Source of the DNA: a virus
DNA length: 60,291 nt
Strand: one strand, 5' to 3'
Virus record (IMG/VR): IMGVR_UViG_3300035682_000039
Location: 1 to 60,291 of that record
The notes under the pieces are model-generated. The model ran no database searches. It was not told the origin of the DNA and was given only the letters and a program-made list of their open reading frames with translations. Made by a program: the position numbers and the translations under genes. Below are positions 23,528 through 32,000 of the stretch, piece after piece. Position 1 is the stretch's first letter. Each line of letters starts with the position of its first letter.

Positions 23528-24204
23528 GCGTATATAAAAAATTACAACAAGCTAGGGTAGCTTTACAAGGAAAGAAACTAACCAAGTCGGGTAAGAACAA
23601 GTTTGCTGGCTACGAATACTTCGAGCTGGGAGACTTTCTACCTACGATCCAAACAATCTGCAATGATGTTGGGCTATGCGGGGTATTGTCATTTAACAAC
23701 GAGATGGCGTACTTGCAGATTAACGATGTTGTGGACGGCACATCCATCATGTTTACCTCACCCATGAGTTCGGCTGCTCTCAAAGGTTGCCATGATGTAC
23801 AGAACCTAGGTGCGGTGCAGACCTATCTTCGTAGGTACTTATGGACTAACGCATTTGAGATTGTGGAGCATGACGCTCTGGACGCTACCTTGGGAAAGGA
23901 TGAGCCACCCAAAAAGATAGAAGCCAAGGTTGAAAAGATCGAGCCAAAGATTGAGAAACCAAAGCCAACCAACGGCCCATGGCAAATATCCTTGGCAGAC
24001 AACGAGGATATCGGTGCGTGGATGGATACCCTCGGAGCTGGGTGCGATGCCCTTCTGTCTTTAACTACCAGCGTGGACGATGTGGCAACAATCTTTAAGA
24101 CCAATCGCTCTGTCTTTGACAAGGCAAAGGCATTGGATGAGGTCGGCTATTCCAAGCTCATGGAAAAGTTTTCAGCAACCAAAAAATCATTAACAAAGGC
24201 ATAA
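23524..24204 (+). CDS. erf: ERF-family single-strand annealing protein
   Basis: The N-terminal 130 residues match the ERF superfamily. They begin SVYKKLQQARVALQ, then KNKFAGYEYFELGDFLPTI, DVVDGTSIMFTSPMSS, and the characteristic LGAVQTYLRRYLWTNAFEI with the aromatic-Arg motif. A Lys/Pro/Glu-rich linker leads to a C-terminal helical domain. P22 Erf-like proteins anneal complementary strands to circularise and recombine phage DNA. Neighbours, a nuclease upstream and a possible ssDNA-binding protein downstream, complete an end-resection and annealing set. Confidence 0.92.
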   Translation: MSVYKKLQQARVALQGKKLTKSGKNKFAGYEYFELGDFLPTIQTICNDVGLCGVLSFNNEMAYLQINDVVDGTSIMFTSPMSSAALKGCHDVQNLGAVQTYLRRYLWTNAFEIVEHDALDATLGKDEPPKKIEAKVEKIEPKIEKPKPTNGPWQISLADNEDIGAWMDTLGAGCDALLSLTTSVDDVATIFKTNRSVFDKAKALDEVGYSKLMEKFSATKKSLTKA

Positions 24205-24205
24205 C

Positions 24206-24478
24206 ATGGAATATTTAAATACTGGTGGTTTATTTGTATCAACAATTCGTACGACAGAAAAGTCTCCCGATTACTTTGGCAGTATCAAAGTGGATCGCTC
24301 TTATCTAAAGTTTCTTATGGAACAGCACGATGAGGATGGCGTTGAAATTAAGCTGGGTGGCTGGAAAAAGCAATCTCCCAAAACAGGAACTAAGTTTATT
24401 TCCCTATCAGTTGATACCTATGTCAAGAAAGACGAAGCCAAGCCAGTTATCAACGATAAGGACGAGTGGGAAATCTAA
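24206..24478 (+). CDS. Possible ssDNA-binding or DUF736-like protein, 90 aa
   Basis: The sequence runs NTGGLFVSTIRTTEKSPDYF then GSIKVDRSYLKFL, KLGGWKKQSPKTGTKFISL and an acidic end (DKDEWEI). A small beta-rich domain ending in an acidic tail and encoded next to a strand-annealing protein recalls phage SSBs, but the match is by pattern only; DUF736 is an alternative. Confidence 0.55.
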   Translation: MEYLNTGGLFVSTIRTTEKSPDYFGSIKVDRSYLKFLMEQHDEDGVEIKLGGWKKQSPKTGTKFISLSVDTYVKKDEAKPVINDKDEWEI

Positions 24479-24894
24479 TGGAAACCAGTCAATTTGAAGC
24501 TAAAAAAATAGCCTTGAAGCAGACAAAGGATGGTCATGTGTTGAATCTGGCTATCCATCCAGACGAGATCCCCGATGAGATCCTTCGGGACTTTGTGGGT
24601 GCTAGGTATATGGTGGTGATGGTTCGCCTAGCGGATACCGAAGTTCCCATGGTTCGGTCTGAGGAATACGCTGGTGCTAGGCTAGTCAAACAGGCTGGAA
24701 TGATATGCCGGGATCAGAAGTTTTGGGATTTCTTACACGACCAAGGATATATTTTTGATCGTAAAGAAACAGTGGCGGTAGATTGGCTATGTAGTTACCT
24801 CAATGTTGCGTCCAGAGCTGAACTCAAGACAAATGAAAAGGCGCAATATCTTTTTGAACAAATAAATGCAGAGTATAAAAAATGGAAAAACTAG
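24478..24894 (+). CDS. Conserved phage recombination-operon protein, 138 aa
   Basis: I chose the ATG at 24478, overlapping the previous stop in TAATG. The N-terminal half is beta-rich (KIALKQTKDGHVLNLAIHP, then GARYMVVMVRL). The C-terminal half is helical, with ICRDQKFWDFLHDQG and a Trp/Cys motif, VDWLCSYLNVASRAEL. Similar proteins occur next to ERF or RecT genes in environmental phages as far as I recall. No activity is assigned. Confidence 0.65.
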   Translation: METSQFEAKKIALKQTKDGHVLNLAIHPDEIPDEILRDFVGARYMVVMVRLADTEVPMVRSEEYAGARLVKQAGMICRDQKFWDFLHDQGYIFDRKETVAVDWLCSYLNVASRAELKTNEKAQYLFEQINAEYKKWKN

Positions 24895-25172
24895 TCCCCT
24901 ATTCACTTTACCTCCCAGAGGCACACATTAAAAAGCTGAAGTCTATGGCGAAGAACCGTAAAGCATCTAGTTTTATTCGAGATGCTTTGATTATGGCGTT
25001 GGATAAGACCGATGAGTATTCCAGTGGCTATAACAAGGGTCTCAAGGATGCCTGTGGAATTATCAAAGACAATCCCGAGGCTGGCTTGATTGCCGTCCGT
25101 GGAAAATCTTTAAATGACATTCTTGTTAAACAGATTGAAATATTGAGGCACGAACCAAAATGCCAAAAATGA
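24882..25172 (+). CDS. Ribbon-helix-helix regulator
   Basis: VPYSLYLPEAHIKKLKSMAK then SSFIRDALIMAL at residues 4-41 is a ribbon-helix-helix DNA-binding fold of the CopG/Arc type: a beta strand and two helices. The C-terminal half (YNKGLKDACGIIKDNPE) is a separate helical domain, perhaps for oligomerisation. It probably represses or tunes this operon or another early promoter; the palindrome at 21821-21832 is a candidate site (inference). Confidence 0.75.
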   Translation: MEKLVPYSLYLPEAHIKKLKSMAKNRKASSFIRDALIMALDKTDEYSSGYNKGLKDACGIIKDNPEAGLIAVRGKSLNDILVKQIEILRHEPKCQK

Positions 25173-25378
25173 ATCAAGAAACCGTATTGGATTTAGTACG
25201 TGAGATAGAAAAATTAATGATTGAGGAGCAGGCTGAATATGTCAATGCTTTTGCGGCTTCCTTGTATGTTGCCTGCGTTTCGGCTAACAATCTAGGAATG
25301 GCTAAAGAAACATTTTTGGCTAACTGTGAAACATTATTTGATAGCGATAAAAAAGAACAGATGAAGGAACTTCAATGA
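25160..25378 (+). CDS. Small helical protein, 72 aa
   Basis: It overlaps the regulator gene by 13 bp. The product is an all-alpha acidic protein (ETVLDLVREIEKLMIEEQAE, then FAASLYVACVSANNLGM). No family was recognised. Confidence 0.6.
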   Translation: MPKMNQETVLDLVREIEKLMIEEQAEYVNAFAASLYVACVSANNLGMAKETFLANCETLFDSDKKEQMKELQ

Positions 25379-25548
25379 ACGACCAAGACAGAAGAGATTG
25401 TTTTGCCTTTATGTTAACCGTTGGGTTTGCCATGAAAGGTGAAATAAATCCCAAAGCAATATGGGAGATGGCAGATATGCTTGTCGAAGCCCGTAATGCA
25501 CCCCCAGAGGAGGGGATTGTTGCGATTAAAAGGAAAACTAAGAAATGA
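25375..25548 (+). CDS. Small protein, 57 aa
   Basis: Joined by ATGA overlaps on both sides. It contains RRDCFAFMLTVGFAMKGEIN then PKAIWEMADMLVEARN and a basic tail (IKRKTKK). Likely a short helical protein. No family was recognised. Confidence 0.6.
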   Translation: MNDQDRRDCFAFMLTVGFAMKGEINPKAIWEMADMLVEARNAPPEEGIVAIKRKTKK

Positions 25549-25742
25549 AAGAACCAATTCCATTCGCTGGATATGTTGAGATTGACGAAGACACAAAGAA
25601 GTATTGCTCGTCTTGCATGAACTATAAGTCTTTTGAAAATGGCAAGATTGTCCAGACCGCCAATAAAAATATTAAACGTTTTAAATGTTTTGATTGTTTG
25701 GCAAAAGCCAGTGTTCGTAGATACGCTAAGGAGAACGCATGA
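25545..25742 (+). CDS. Zinc-ribbon protein, 65 aa
   Basis: Two CxxC pairs (CSSC near residue 21 and CFDC near 48) separated by about 25 residues form a probable zinc ribbon, with a basic C-terminus (KASVRRYAKENA). It may bind nucleic acid or act as a small adaptor. It is coupled by 4-bp overlaps to both neighbours. Confidence 0.65.
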   Translation: MKEPIPFAGYVEIDEDTKKYCSSCMNYKSFENGKIVQTANKNIKRFKCFDCLAKASVRRYAKENA

Positions 25743-26089
25743 ATCCTACACACATTAGTAAGTCGATGGATGGCATGATGGCCAAGTCCCACAATTGTTT
25801 TCCTATCGGGCCAAAGGCGTCTTCCAAACAAGCATGGCTAGAAGATAAAGACTTGTACCTTGGGGATGTAAGTGGCATGGAACGGATACTAACACCAGTC
25901 ATTCTTGATACCGATATGCATCAAAAAATATATCTCATGGATGCCATTACTGGGACTCTTTATAAAATTCAAGGCGGTAAGTGCATGAGTTCTGATCAAC
26001 TGCATCTAAAACGATTTAAACAAGACAATAACCTAGCCAACAGACTTATGAAGGTAAAGGGTGATCAATTAAGTGGGGATATATTATGA
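25739..26089 (+). CDS. Unknown protein, 116 aa
   Basis: The sequence includes HNCFPIGPKASSKQAWLED near residues 18-36 and a beta-rich segment (QKIYLMDAITGTLYKIQGGK). It overlaps genes on both sides by 4 bp, so it is part of the coupled operon. No family was recognised. Confidence 0.6.
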   Translation: MNPTHISKSMDGMMAKSHNCFPIGPKASSKQAWLEDKDLYLGDVSGMERILTPVILDTDMHQKIYLMDAITGTLYKIQGGKCMSSDQLHLKRFKQDNNLANRLMKVKGDQLSGDIL

Positions 26090-26517
26090 GAGAGCCAACA
26101 CAAAGATTCTGGGATGCCATGATTATTAAGTCGTGGCAAAACTTTGATAGTTGCTACAAGCTCAACATATGGGCAAGGGAAGAGTTTGGTAAGTATCCTC
26201 AACATTTAGAATTAAAACGTACACAAAACTGTTTTGGTAGCGGGACTCAAGGGGTGCGTGTTTGGGTGGCTCAATATATGCCAGCTTTAAGTGAGCAGTT
26301 ATTTGCACTACCCAAGGAAAGACACATAGAGTTATTGGATTGGCTTGCAAAGAGCAAGGTTGATTCTTTGTCTTCCAAAGGTTCAAAAGTCAGCAAGTAT
26401 TACCATGCAGCCAGAAGTGCAATGAAAGCCGCAGAAAGAAGAGCAACACAAAAAACTTGGTCAGATAATTTAGAGAAAACTCTTAATCGTAATAATCGAT
26501 GGACAACAGTTAAATGA
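26086..26517 (+). CDS. Unknown basic protein, 143 aa
   Basis: A mainly helical basic protein with FWDAMIIKSWQNFDSCYKLN, WVAQYMPALSEQLFALPKER and a Lys/Arg-rich C-terminus (ARSAMKAAERRAT). The charge pattern suggests DNA or RNA binding, but no motif supports a specific role. Overlaps of 4 bp join it to its neighbours. Confidence 0.6.
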   Translation: MREPTQRFWDAMIIKSWQNFDSCYKLNIWAREEFGKYPQHLELKRTQNCFGSGTQGVRVWVAQYMPALSEQLFALPKERHIELLDWLAKSKVDSLSSKGSKVSKYYHAARSAMKAAERRATQKTWSDNLEKTLNRNNRWTTVK

Positions 26518-26687
26518 TGGTCACAATGCTTAATATGTTTGCTTTGTTCGTAGCCACCTGTGCTGTGCTTATCTTTGCCGTGGTCTTTGCCTTCTTCCTG
26601 TTCATTATGTATGCCTGTATACACATTGGGTGGAGAGAGATTAAAGGAATATCGATGTCTGAGTTATGGGAGAGGATTCAGAAATGA
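26514..26687 (+). CDS. Single-span membrane protein, 57 aa
   Basis: A hydrophobic span (LFVATCAVLIFAVVFAFFLF then IMYACIHIG) is followed by a charged helix with ISMSELWERIQK. Two ATG codons in a row start the frame at 26514. It resembles small inner-membrane proteins of phage early operons; the role is unknown. Confidence 0.6.
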   Translation: MMVTMLNMFALFVATCAVLIFAVVFAFFLFIMYACIHIGWREIKGISMSELWERIQK

Positions 26688-27334
26688 CATTCTTAGTTGC
26701 TAACATACCACCAGTCAAATGCTTTGTGCGTAGAGAGTTTCTTTACAACCACGAGTCAGGGCATGGAGAACTAGAGCCATGCGTATGGATGACTGCCAAG
26801 GCGATCAAGGGTCAAGCGTTTCGCATAGAGTCGATGCTAACTAACTATGGGGCGTTGTACGACAAGCTACCAATCCATGCCTATGTATGGAAAGAAGTAG
26901 CCGAGCCGTTGCCGTTAGATCATTTACAGATATGGGATTGCCTATCATATGACATGGCGGTGATTGAGAAGTCAAACCTACGTGGGCTAAAGGTCAAGTT
27001 CTTTGGTAAAGACAAACAGTTTCACTTTGGCAACTACCTGTTTACCATTGACTTTGCCTCGCCCGAATCTAACAGACTAGATACTAGCTTTTCAGAGGGT
27101 GTTGAGGAGCATAAGTCGTATAACTTTATACGCCTAGATAACGGGCAGTTTGCCTGCCAGCCCAACAATCGTTGCTTATGGTATGACGTATCGCTTGTGC
27201 CTGCTGTCTTAAAGACCCCTGACTTCAAGATACCCACCGAGGTATATAGCGTTGAGAACCACGCTAAGTGGAGTGCTAAGGATGAATGGTTTTATAACTT
27301 TGAAAATATAGAAGAAAAACAGGGGATTCAATGA
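26684..27334 (+). CDS. Unknown protein, 216 aa
   Basis: The ATG at 26684 overlaps the previous stop (ATGA); an upstream start at 26666 is less likely. The sequence contains VKCFVRREFLYNHESGHGEL near residues 11-30, CVWMTAKAIKGQAF and WDCLSYDMAVIEKSNL, and ends with a Trp-rich segment. It appears to be a soluble alpha/beta protein. Nothing ties it to a known activity. It is directly upstream of the DpdA-like gene, so a link to deazapurine chemistry is possible but unproven. Confidence 0.6.
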   Translation: MTFLVANIPPVKCFVRREFLYNHESGHGELEPCVWMTAKAIKGQAFRIESMLTNYGALYDKLPIHAYVWKEVAEPLPLDHLQIWDCLSYDMAVIEKSNLRGLKVKFFGKDKQFHFGNYLFTIDFASPESNRLDTSFSEGVEEHKSYNFIRLDNGQFACQPNNRCLWYDVSLVPAVLKTPDFKIPTEVYSVENHAKWSAKDEWFYNFENIEEKQGIQ

Positions 27335-28068
27335 TTCATTATCATGGGTTGCCTATTACACCAGCAACAGTTGCAAACTATGCGGTGCAAGCTGGTCATG
27401 CATTTGTGTCTTTTGCTCACCCTGACCAAATTGGAACAGCCATTGAAGTATGCCAATCATTTGCTTTAGACAATGGTGCGTTTAGTGCTTGGAAGTCAGG
27501 CAAGCCCATTAAAGATTGGACTGAGTTCTACGATTGGGCATTAAACCTTAAAAAAGTACCATCGTGTGATTTTGCTTGTATTCCAGATGTAATTGATGGA
27601 ACAGAAGCTGACAATAATGCTTTGCTAAAAGATTGCCCATTACCACATTGGTTTGGTTCTCCTGTATGGCATTTGCATGAATCTTTAGAAAGATTAGAGC
27701 AGTTGGCTAATACCTATGTTCGGGTCTGCTTGGGTAGTTCAGGCGAATATGCCACAGTTGGCACTAACGCTTGGTGGTCAAGAATGGGTGCTGCTATGCG
27801 AGTTATTTGCGATGATATGGGAAGACCTATATGTAAACTACATGGGCTTAGAATGTTAGACCCCGCAGTATTTACTAAGTTTCCATTTAGCTCTACAGAC
27901 AGCACAAACATTGGCAGAAATGTAGGCATAGATAAACATTGGAAGAATGGTAATTATCCACCTCCCACTAAAGAAGCTAGGGCGCAAGTAATGAGATCTA
28001 GAATTGAATCTCATAATGCCCCGCCAGTATGGAACTTTATGCAAGTAGAACAGGATGGTTTATTTTGA
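27331..28068 (+). CDS. DpdA-like (tRNA-guanine transglycosylase-related) protein
   Basis: The 245-residue protein has a TIM-barrel pattern of TGT-related enzymes: LDNGAFSAW at 46-54, a CIPDVID strand with Asp at 83-89, PVWHLHES and YVRVCLGSSGEY, then HGLRM at 171-175 and FSSTDSTN at 186-193. Phage DpdA proteins exchange guanine in DNA for a 7-deazaguanine, hiding DNA from restriction enzymes. The next gene encodes a QueD-like enzyme of the same precursor pathway, which supports the call. It is shorter than bacterial TGT (about 375 aa) and lacks an obvious zinc site. Confidence 0.72.
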   Translation: MIHYHGLPITPATVANYAVQAGHAFVSFAHPDQIGTAIEVCQSFALDNGAFSAWKSGKPIKDWTEFYDWALNLKKVPSCDFACIPDVIDGTEADNNALLKDCPLPHWFGSPVWHLHESLERLEQLANTYVRVCLGSSGEYATVGTNAWWSRMGAAMRVICDDMGRPICKLHGLRMLDPAVFTKFPFSSTDSTNIGRNVGIDKHWKNGNYPPPTKEARAQVMRSRIESHNAPPVWNFMQVEQDGLF

Positions 28069-28436
28069 AATTAACTCAAACTTTTTTCTTTGATGCTGCA
28101 CACACTTTAAACAGAGCAGTTAATGTTTATGACCATATCAAGTCTAAAAACATACATGGACATACCTACCACGCTAGTATTTCGATAGAGGGTGAACCAA
28201 ACAAAAATGGCATGGTTAAGGATTTTAAGGATATAAAACAAGCTGTAGATGCTATTCGCTACGCTTTAGACCATGAACTACTAGACAATGTCCCTGAACT
28301 TGGTATTCCAACCTTAGAAAACCTTTGCTTGTTTATTGCAAAAAAACTTAAAAGTATTAATGTTTGCGAAGTAACTGTAGAACGAAAAGCTTTAGGTGAT
28401 AAATGTACTTATACATTAGAAAAGGAAGAAAAATGA
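28065..28436 (+). CDS. queD: QueD-like 6-carboxytetrahydropterin synthase
   Basis: From the TTG at 28065, overlapping the DpdA-like stop, the 123-residue protein has FDAAHTL with zinc ligand H13, HGHTYH with H31 and H33, DHELLDN and PTLENLCLFI, all of the PTPS/QueD fold. QueD makes 6-carboxytetrahydropterin on the path to preQ0. In the usual C-x3-HGH motif the catalytic Cys precedes the first His by four residues; here Ser27 occupies that place, so activity may be altered. QueC, QueE and FolE are not visible and would be supplied by the host. Confidence 0.85.
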   Translation: MKLTQTFFFDAAHTLNRAVNVYDHIKSKNIHGHTYHASISIEGEPNKNGMVKDFKDIKQAVDAIRYALDHELLDNVPELGIPTLENLCLFIAKKLKSINVCEVTVERKALGDKCTYTLEKEEK

Positions 28437-28654
28437 CTAATTGGACTACCAAAGATCGTTATAATACATCACCCCCACACATTGTTGATAGCGGAGCAAG
28501 CCCGAAAACCTTGTCGGATTTTATTGCCCAAGAGCAACGTTTAGAAATGCTAAGAGACCATATCCACAAACTCTATGAAGAAATTCATAGGTTAAGGGAC
28601 GAGAACGCTAGACTTAAAAGAGAAATAGAGAATTGGATGGACGGAAGATGCTAG
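28433..28654 (+). CDS. Coiled-coil protein, 73 aa
   Basis: The ATG at 28433 has AAGGAAGAAAA upstream and overlaps the QueD stop. The N-terminal half is polar; the C-terminal half is a clear coiled coil (LRDHIHKLYEEIHRLRDENA then RLKREIENW). No family was recognised. It overlaps the following 36-aa membrane gene. Confidence 0.6.
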   Translation: MTNWTTKDRYNTSPPHIVDSGASPKTLSDFIAQEQRLEMLRDHIHKLYEEIHRLRDENARLKREIENWMDGRC

Positions 28655-28758
28655 AACTTATGCAAACTTTGTTAGCCGTATTTGGAGTTGGCATCGCTCT
28701 GGCTTTGGTTTTATTTTTATTGGTGTATTTAATGATGAAGTTTTTTCATCTCAAATGA
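28648..28758 (+). CDS. 36-aa membrane peptide
   Basis: The ATG at 28648 overlaps the end of the coiled-coil gene. Almost the whole peptide is one hydrophobic span (TLLAVFGVGIALALVLFLLV) ending in a basic KFFHLK. It could be a small membrane regulator; pinholin-like function is possible but the lysis cassette lies elsewhere. Confidence 0.5.
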   Translation: MLELMQTLLAVFGVGIALALVLFLLVYLMMKFFHLK

Positions 28759-28759
28759 A

Positions 28760-29047
28760 ATGTACCGTAACCAAAAACTTTTAGAGATAGTTCGTAATTC
28801 TCCATGCCAGAATTGTGGTTCTCAGAACGGCACAGTCTGCGCGGCTCACTCTAATCAGCTCCGTGACGGCAAGGGTAGATCCCTCAAGGCTCACGATTTT
28901 CGGGTAGCGGCTTTGTGTTTTCGTTGTCATTCCAATCTGGATCAGGGATACCAGATGGATAAGGAAGAACGCAGGGAATTATGGGAAGAAGCCCACCGCA
29001 AGACGATTGCCTGGCTATTTGAGAACGATCACTTAGTCGTCAAGTAA
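28760..29047 (+). CDS. HNH-like / DUF1364-type zinc nuclease
   Basis: The motif set CQNCG near residues 16-20, CAAHSNQLRDGKGRSLKAHD and ALCFRCHSNLD is close to the DUF1364 group of small phage zinc endonucleases, with two Cys pairs and His residues as metal ligands. It is the last gene of the plus-strand operon; its stop touches the stop of the convergent 1,978-residue gene with no base between them. Likely roles are recombination or DNA processing. Confidence 0.72.
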   Translation: MYRNQKLLEIVRNSPCQNCGSQNGTVCAAHSNQLRDGKGRSLKAHDFRVAALCFRCHSNLDQGYQMDKEERRELWEEAHRKTIAWLFENDHLVVK

Positions 29048-32000
29048 CTACTTAGACTTACGGATGTCTTCCATCTGTTTGGCAATGTCCGACATTAGGA
29101 TCTTGATACGGTTCATCTCAGCCCGTTTGTCATCGGTATTAATGTCTTTACTATTCTCAATAATACGGCTTTGTTTGCGTAACTCAGCCAACTGTTTGGT
29201 AGCTTTGTCATAGACTTTGGACAGGGCAATCTTGTCACCCTTCTCTTCCATAATCTTGGTGACTTTCTCCATATCTCCCAGCTCGGCATAGTGACGCATA
29301 TCCGCCAAAGCAGACTGTAGCCTGGCGTTATTCTCATAAAACTGAGTCATATACTTAGATTGGGTCTCTGGCTCGGTTTTAATAAATCCCATAGCCAAGG
29401 TATCAATCACAGGCTTACGAACCCGTGTACCCTCTCTAAATGGCTCTACGGCTAGATCTGCGGTGGACGCTGCGGTAGCACCCATCCATCCTAAATAGGA
29501 CTTGATAAAGTAATCCATCTGGACTGGAGAAATACCCTGTGCGTCTGGGTTAAATGTCAAAACTTTTGCGGCTCCTTCGGATACACCGCCCAGTGTTTGA
29601 GCTATAACACTAGTCCTATTGGTCATACGCTCTTGCTTAGACAGTCTTTCCATACCAGCAGATTCAATCGGCGCCCCTGTGAAGCTGTCCTTATTTGCAT
29701 AGATGTCAATCAAAGGCTTAATCATCTGTGGCATTGGGTTTAAAGAGAAGGTGTCCATGAGGATGTGATTTAAGCGTTCTGCAAAGACCTTACCTTCTAC
29801 GCCCTCGTCAGCCAACTGTTCGTAGGTTCTCTCGGCAATCGTCCCCAAAGCACCAATCTCAAATGGCTTAGGAATACGGAATGCCACATCACCAATCTTG
29901 AACCACCAGAAGTTATCCCGATCCCAACCTTCCCGTCTTTGGAAGTCTTCATCGTCCTTGTAGATTCCATAGAGGAGAACCGATGCCAGCATGATGGCAC
30001 TGGACATGGTCATAAAGCGTTGGGCTTTTTGCTTATCAGACAGGCTTGTTTCTTTGCCAGTCGTGGCGTTATAGATTAAACGATAGGTTGGTGTGATACC
30101 GTCTCTTCCAAGTTTATAAAGACCTTGTAAACGGGCGTTAAAGAAGGGAACTAACGAAGCAATGACTTTGACAGTACGGAACTGCCCTTGCATCGAGAAG
30201 TCCATTAAGTCTCTGGCTGCAAAGGATGCTTCAAGATGGGACTTACCGCTGTCCCGTAATTTTCTATATAGAGCTAGACGGTTGGCGTTCTCAAACTTAT
30301 TACCTAATTCGTTATAGTTATTTAATAAGTCTTGGAACATCCCTTTAATTTTTTCAGGGCTATCAAGAATGGTTGTTTCTTTAATGCCCTTGTCGATTAA
30401 TCGCTTAATCATCTTAGCCTGGTCGCCTTCGTGAGCTGTACCCATCTCAAAGATACCGCCACCAGCCAACGCTGCCATAAAAGTTGGATCGCCCTTTTTA
30501 GACATCCGTAAGCCGTTATATACGTTCTCAATCATATTCGGGCCTAACTCTGATACTGCGGCAGAGGACATCGAATCACGGATTAAGTTGCGGATCTTAT
30601 AGGCTGGGGATAGGGTGACACCATACCGTAAGGCATTTGTAAACCCTTTGGCAATATCCAAGAACGCACTCTTAGGACCTAGATAGGAAATTGTAGAGAT
30701 AGCGTCTACTAGATCTGGATCGGATAAGGCGTAGTGAACGGTCTTACCATTCTCCATAAACTTAATAGTATTGGGAGGGTACTTGCCATCCATAGGCTTA
30801 ACCTTCTCCGCGGCTCCCATAGATTCCGCATCGTTAATGGTTTGATTGGTTGCCTGATTTTTCATCGAAGCAGACAGGATGTGAGACCAATTCAAAAGCA
30901 CATTCTCCATGAGGTCGTTGACCTTCTTCTCCCCGCCTTTTAAAGCCTTGGAGAAGTACTGGCCTGTTAATTTAGAGGATGCGTTAACGGCATCTACACT
31001 ACCGTCTTCCATTTGTTTATAGAATGGGATGTAGTAAATGTCGTTAGAGAAAACCTGATAGGCAGCGTTATCAATTAAACCTGTCTCTCTTGCAATATCC
31101 AAGACCGACTTGTTTAATTGATTTTCTTCCTGTAAGGCTTTGTCATAGAGTTCTTTACGGGATTTACCATTTAACTTGCCTTGGGATAATTTATCCCGCA
31201 ACTGAATGGTAGCGTCATCAAATGACCGTTTATCAGGAGGCATCCGTGCATCACGATTCAGAGCTTTCCACATTTGATATTGGTCTACCTCAGTGCCTAA
31301 TGGCTCTAGGATTGCCAGCAAGCCTTTTGTATTGGGACGAATATCTAACGCTCCGTCCTTCAAGTAAACCTGACCATGCTCTAAAAGTCCCTGTAAACCG
31401 CCATCGATGGACTTCGATAAACGAGCCATCATATAGCCTTCGGTTGAGTACTTTTTGATTGCTCGGAACTCGTCAAAGACACCCGTAATAAACCGCTCAA
31501 AGAAGTTATCTTTTAGATTCTCAAACTTCTGTCCTACGGTAGCCTCTTCTTGAACAAACTGTTTACGCAGTAAGTTCTTTTCATCTTCAGTCAGCCCTTC
31601 AAAGGTACCCTTCATTTCTTTTTGAAATAAAGTTCCTTGACCAGATGCGCCCTTTTTGCCCGTTGGTTTCTGACCAAAGCTATATCCTCTAGATATAATC
31701 CGATCGCCAATCATATCAATATCTTCGCTAAGAACAGACTCAGAAGTTCTGATCAAACGATCTAAGGCAGATTCGTAGTCCTTGTTGATGCCAAGAATCT
31801 CTCTAATTAACTGTACTAATTTGGTAAATGCGGTCTTCTCGCCAACTTTAATCTCGCTCAAGAAGGTTTGCATATCCTTATCGGTTAATCCCCAAGAAAC
31901 TAACTCATCAATGTTGCGTAATGCGTTAATTTCTTTGTTATATATCCGTTGCATAAACGGAGTAAGTTCCTTCTTTGCAATTTTTTCGTTGTAGTATTTG

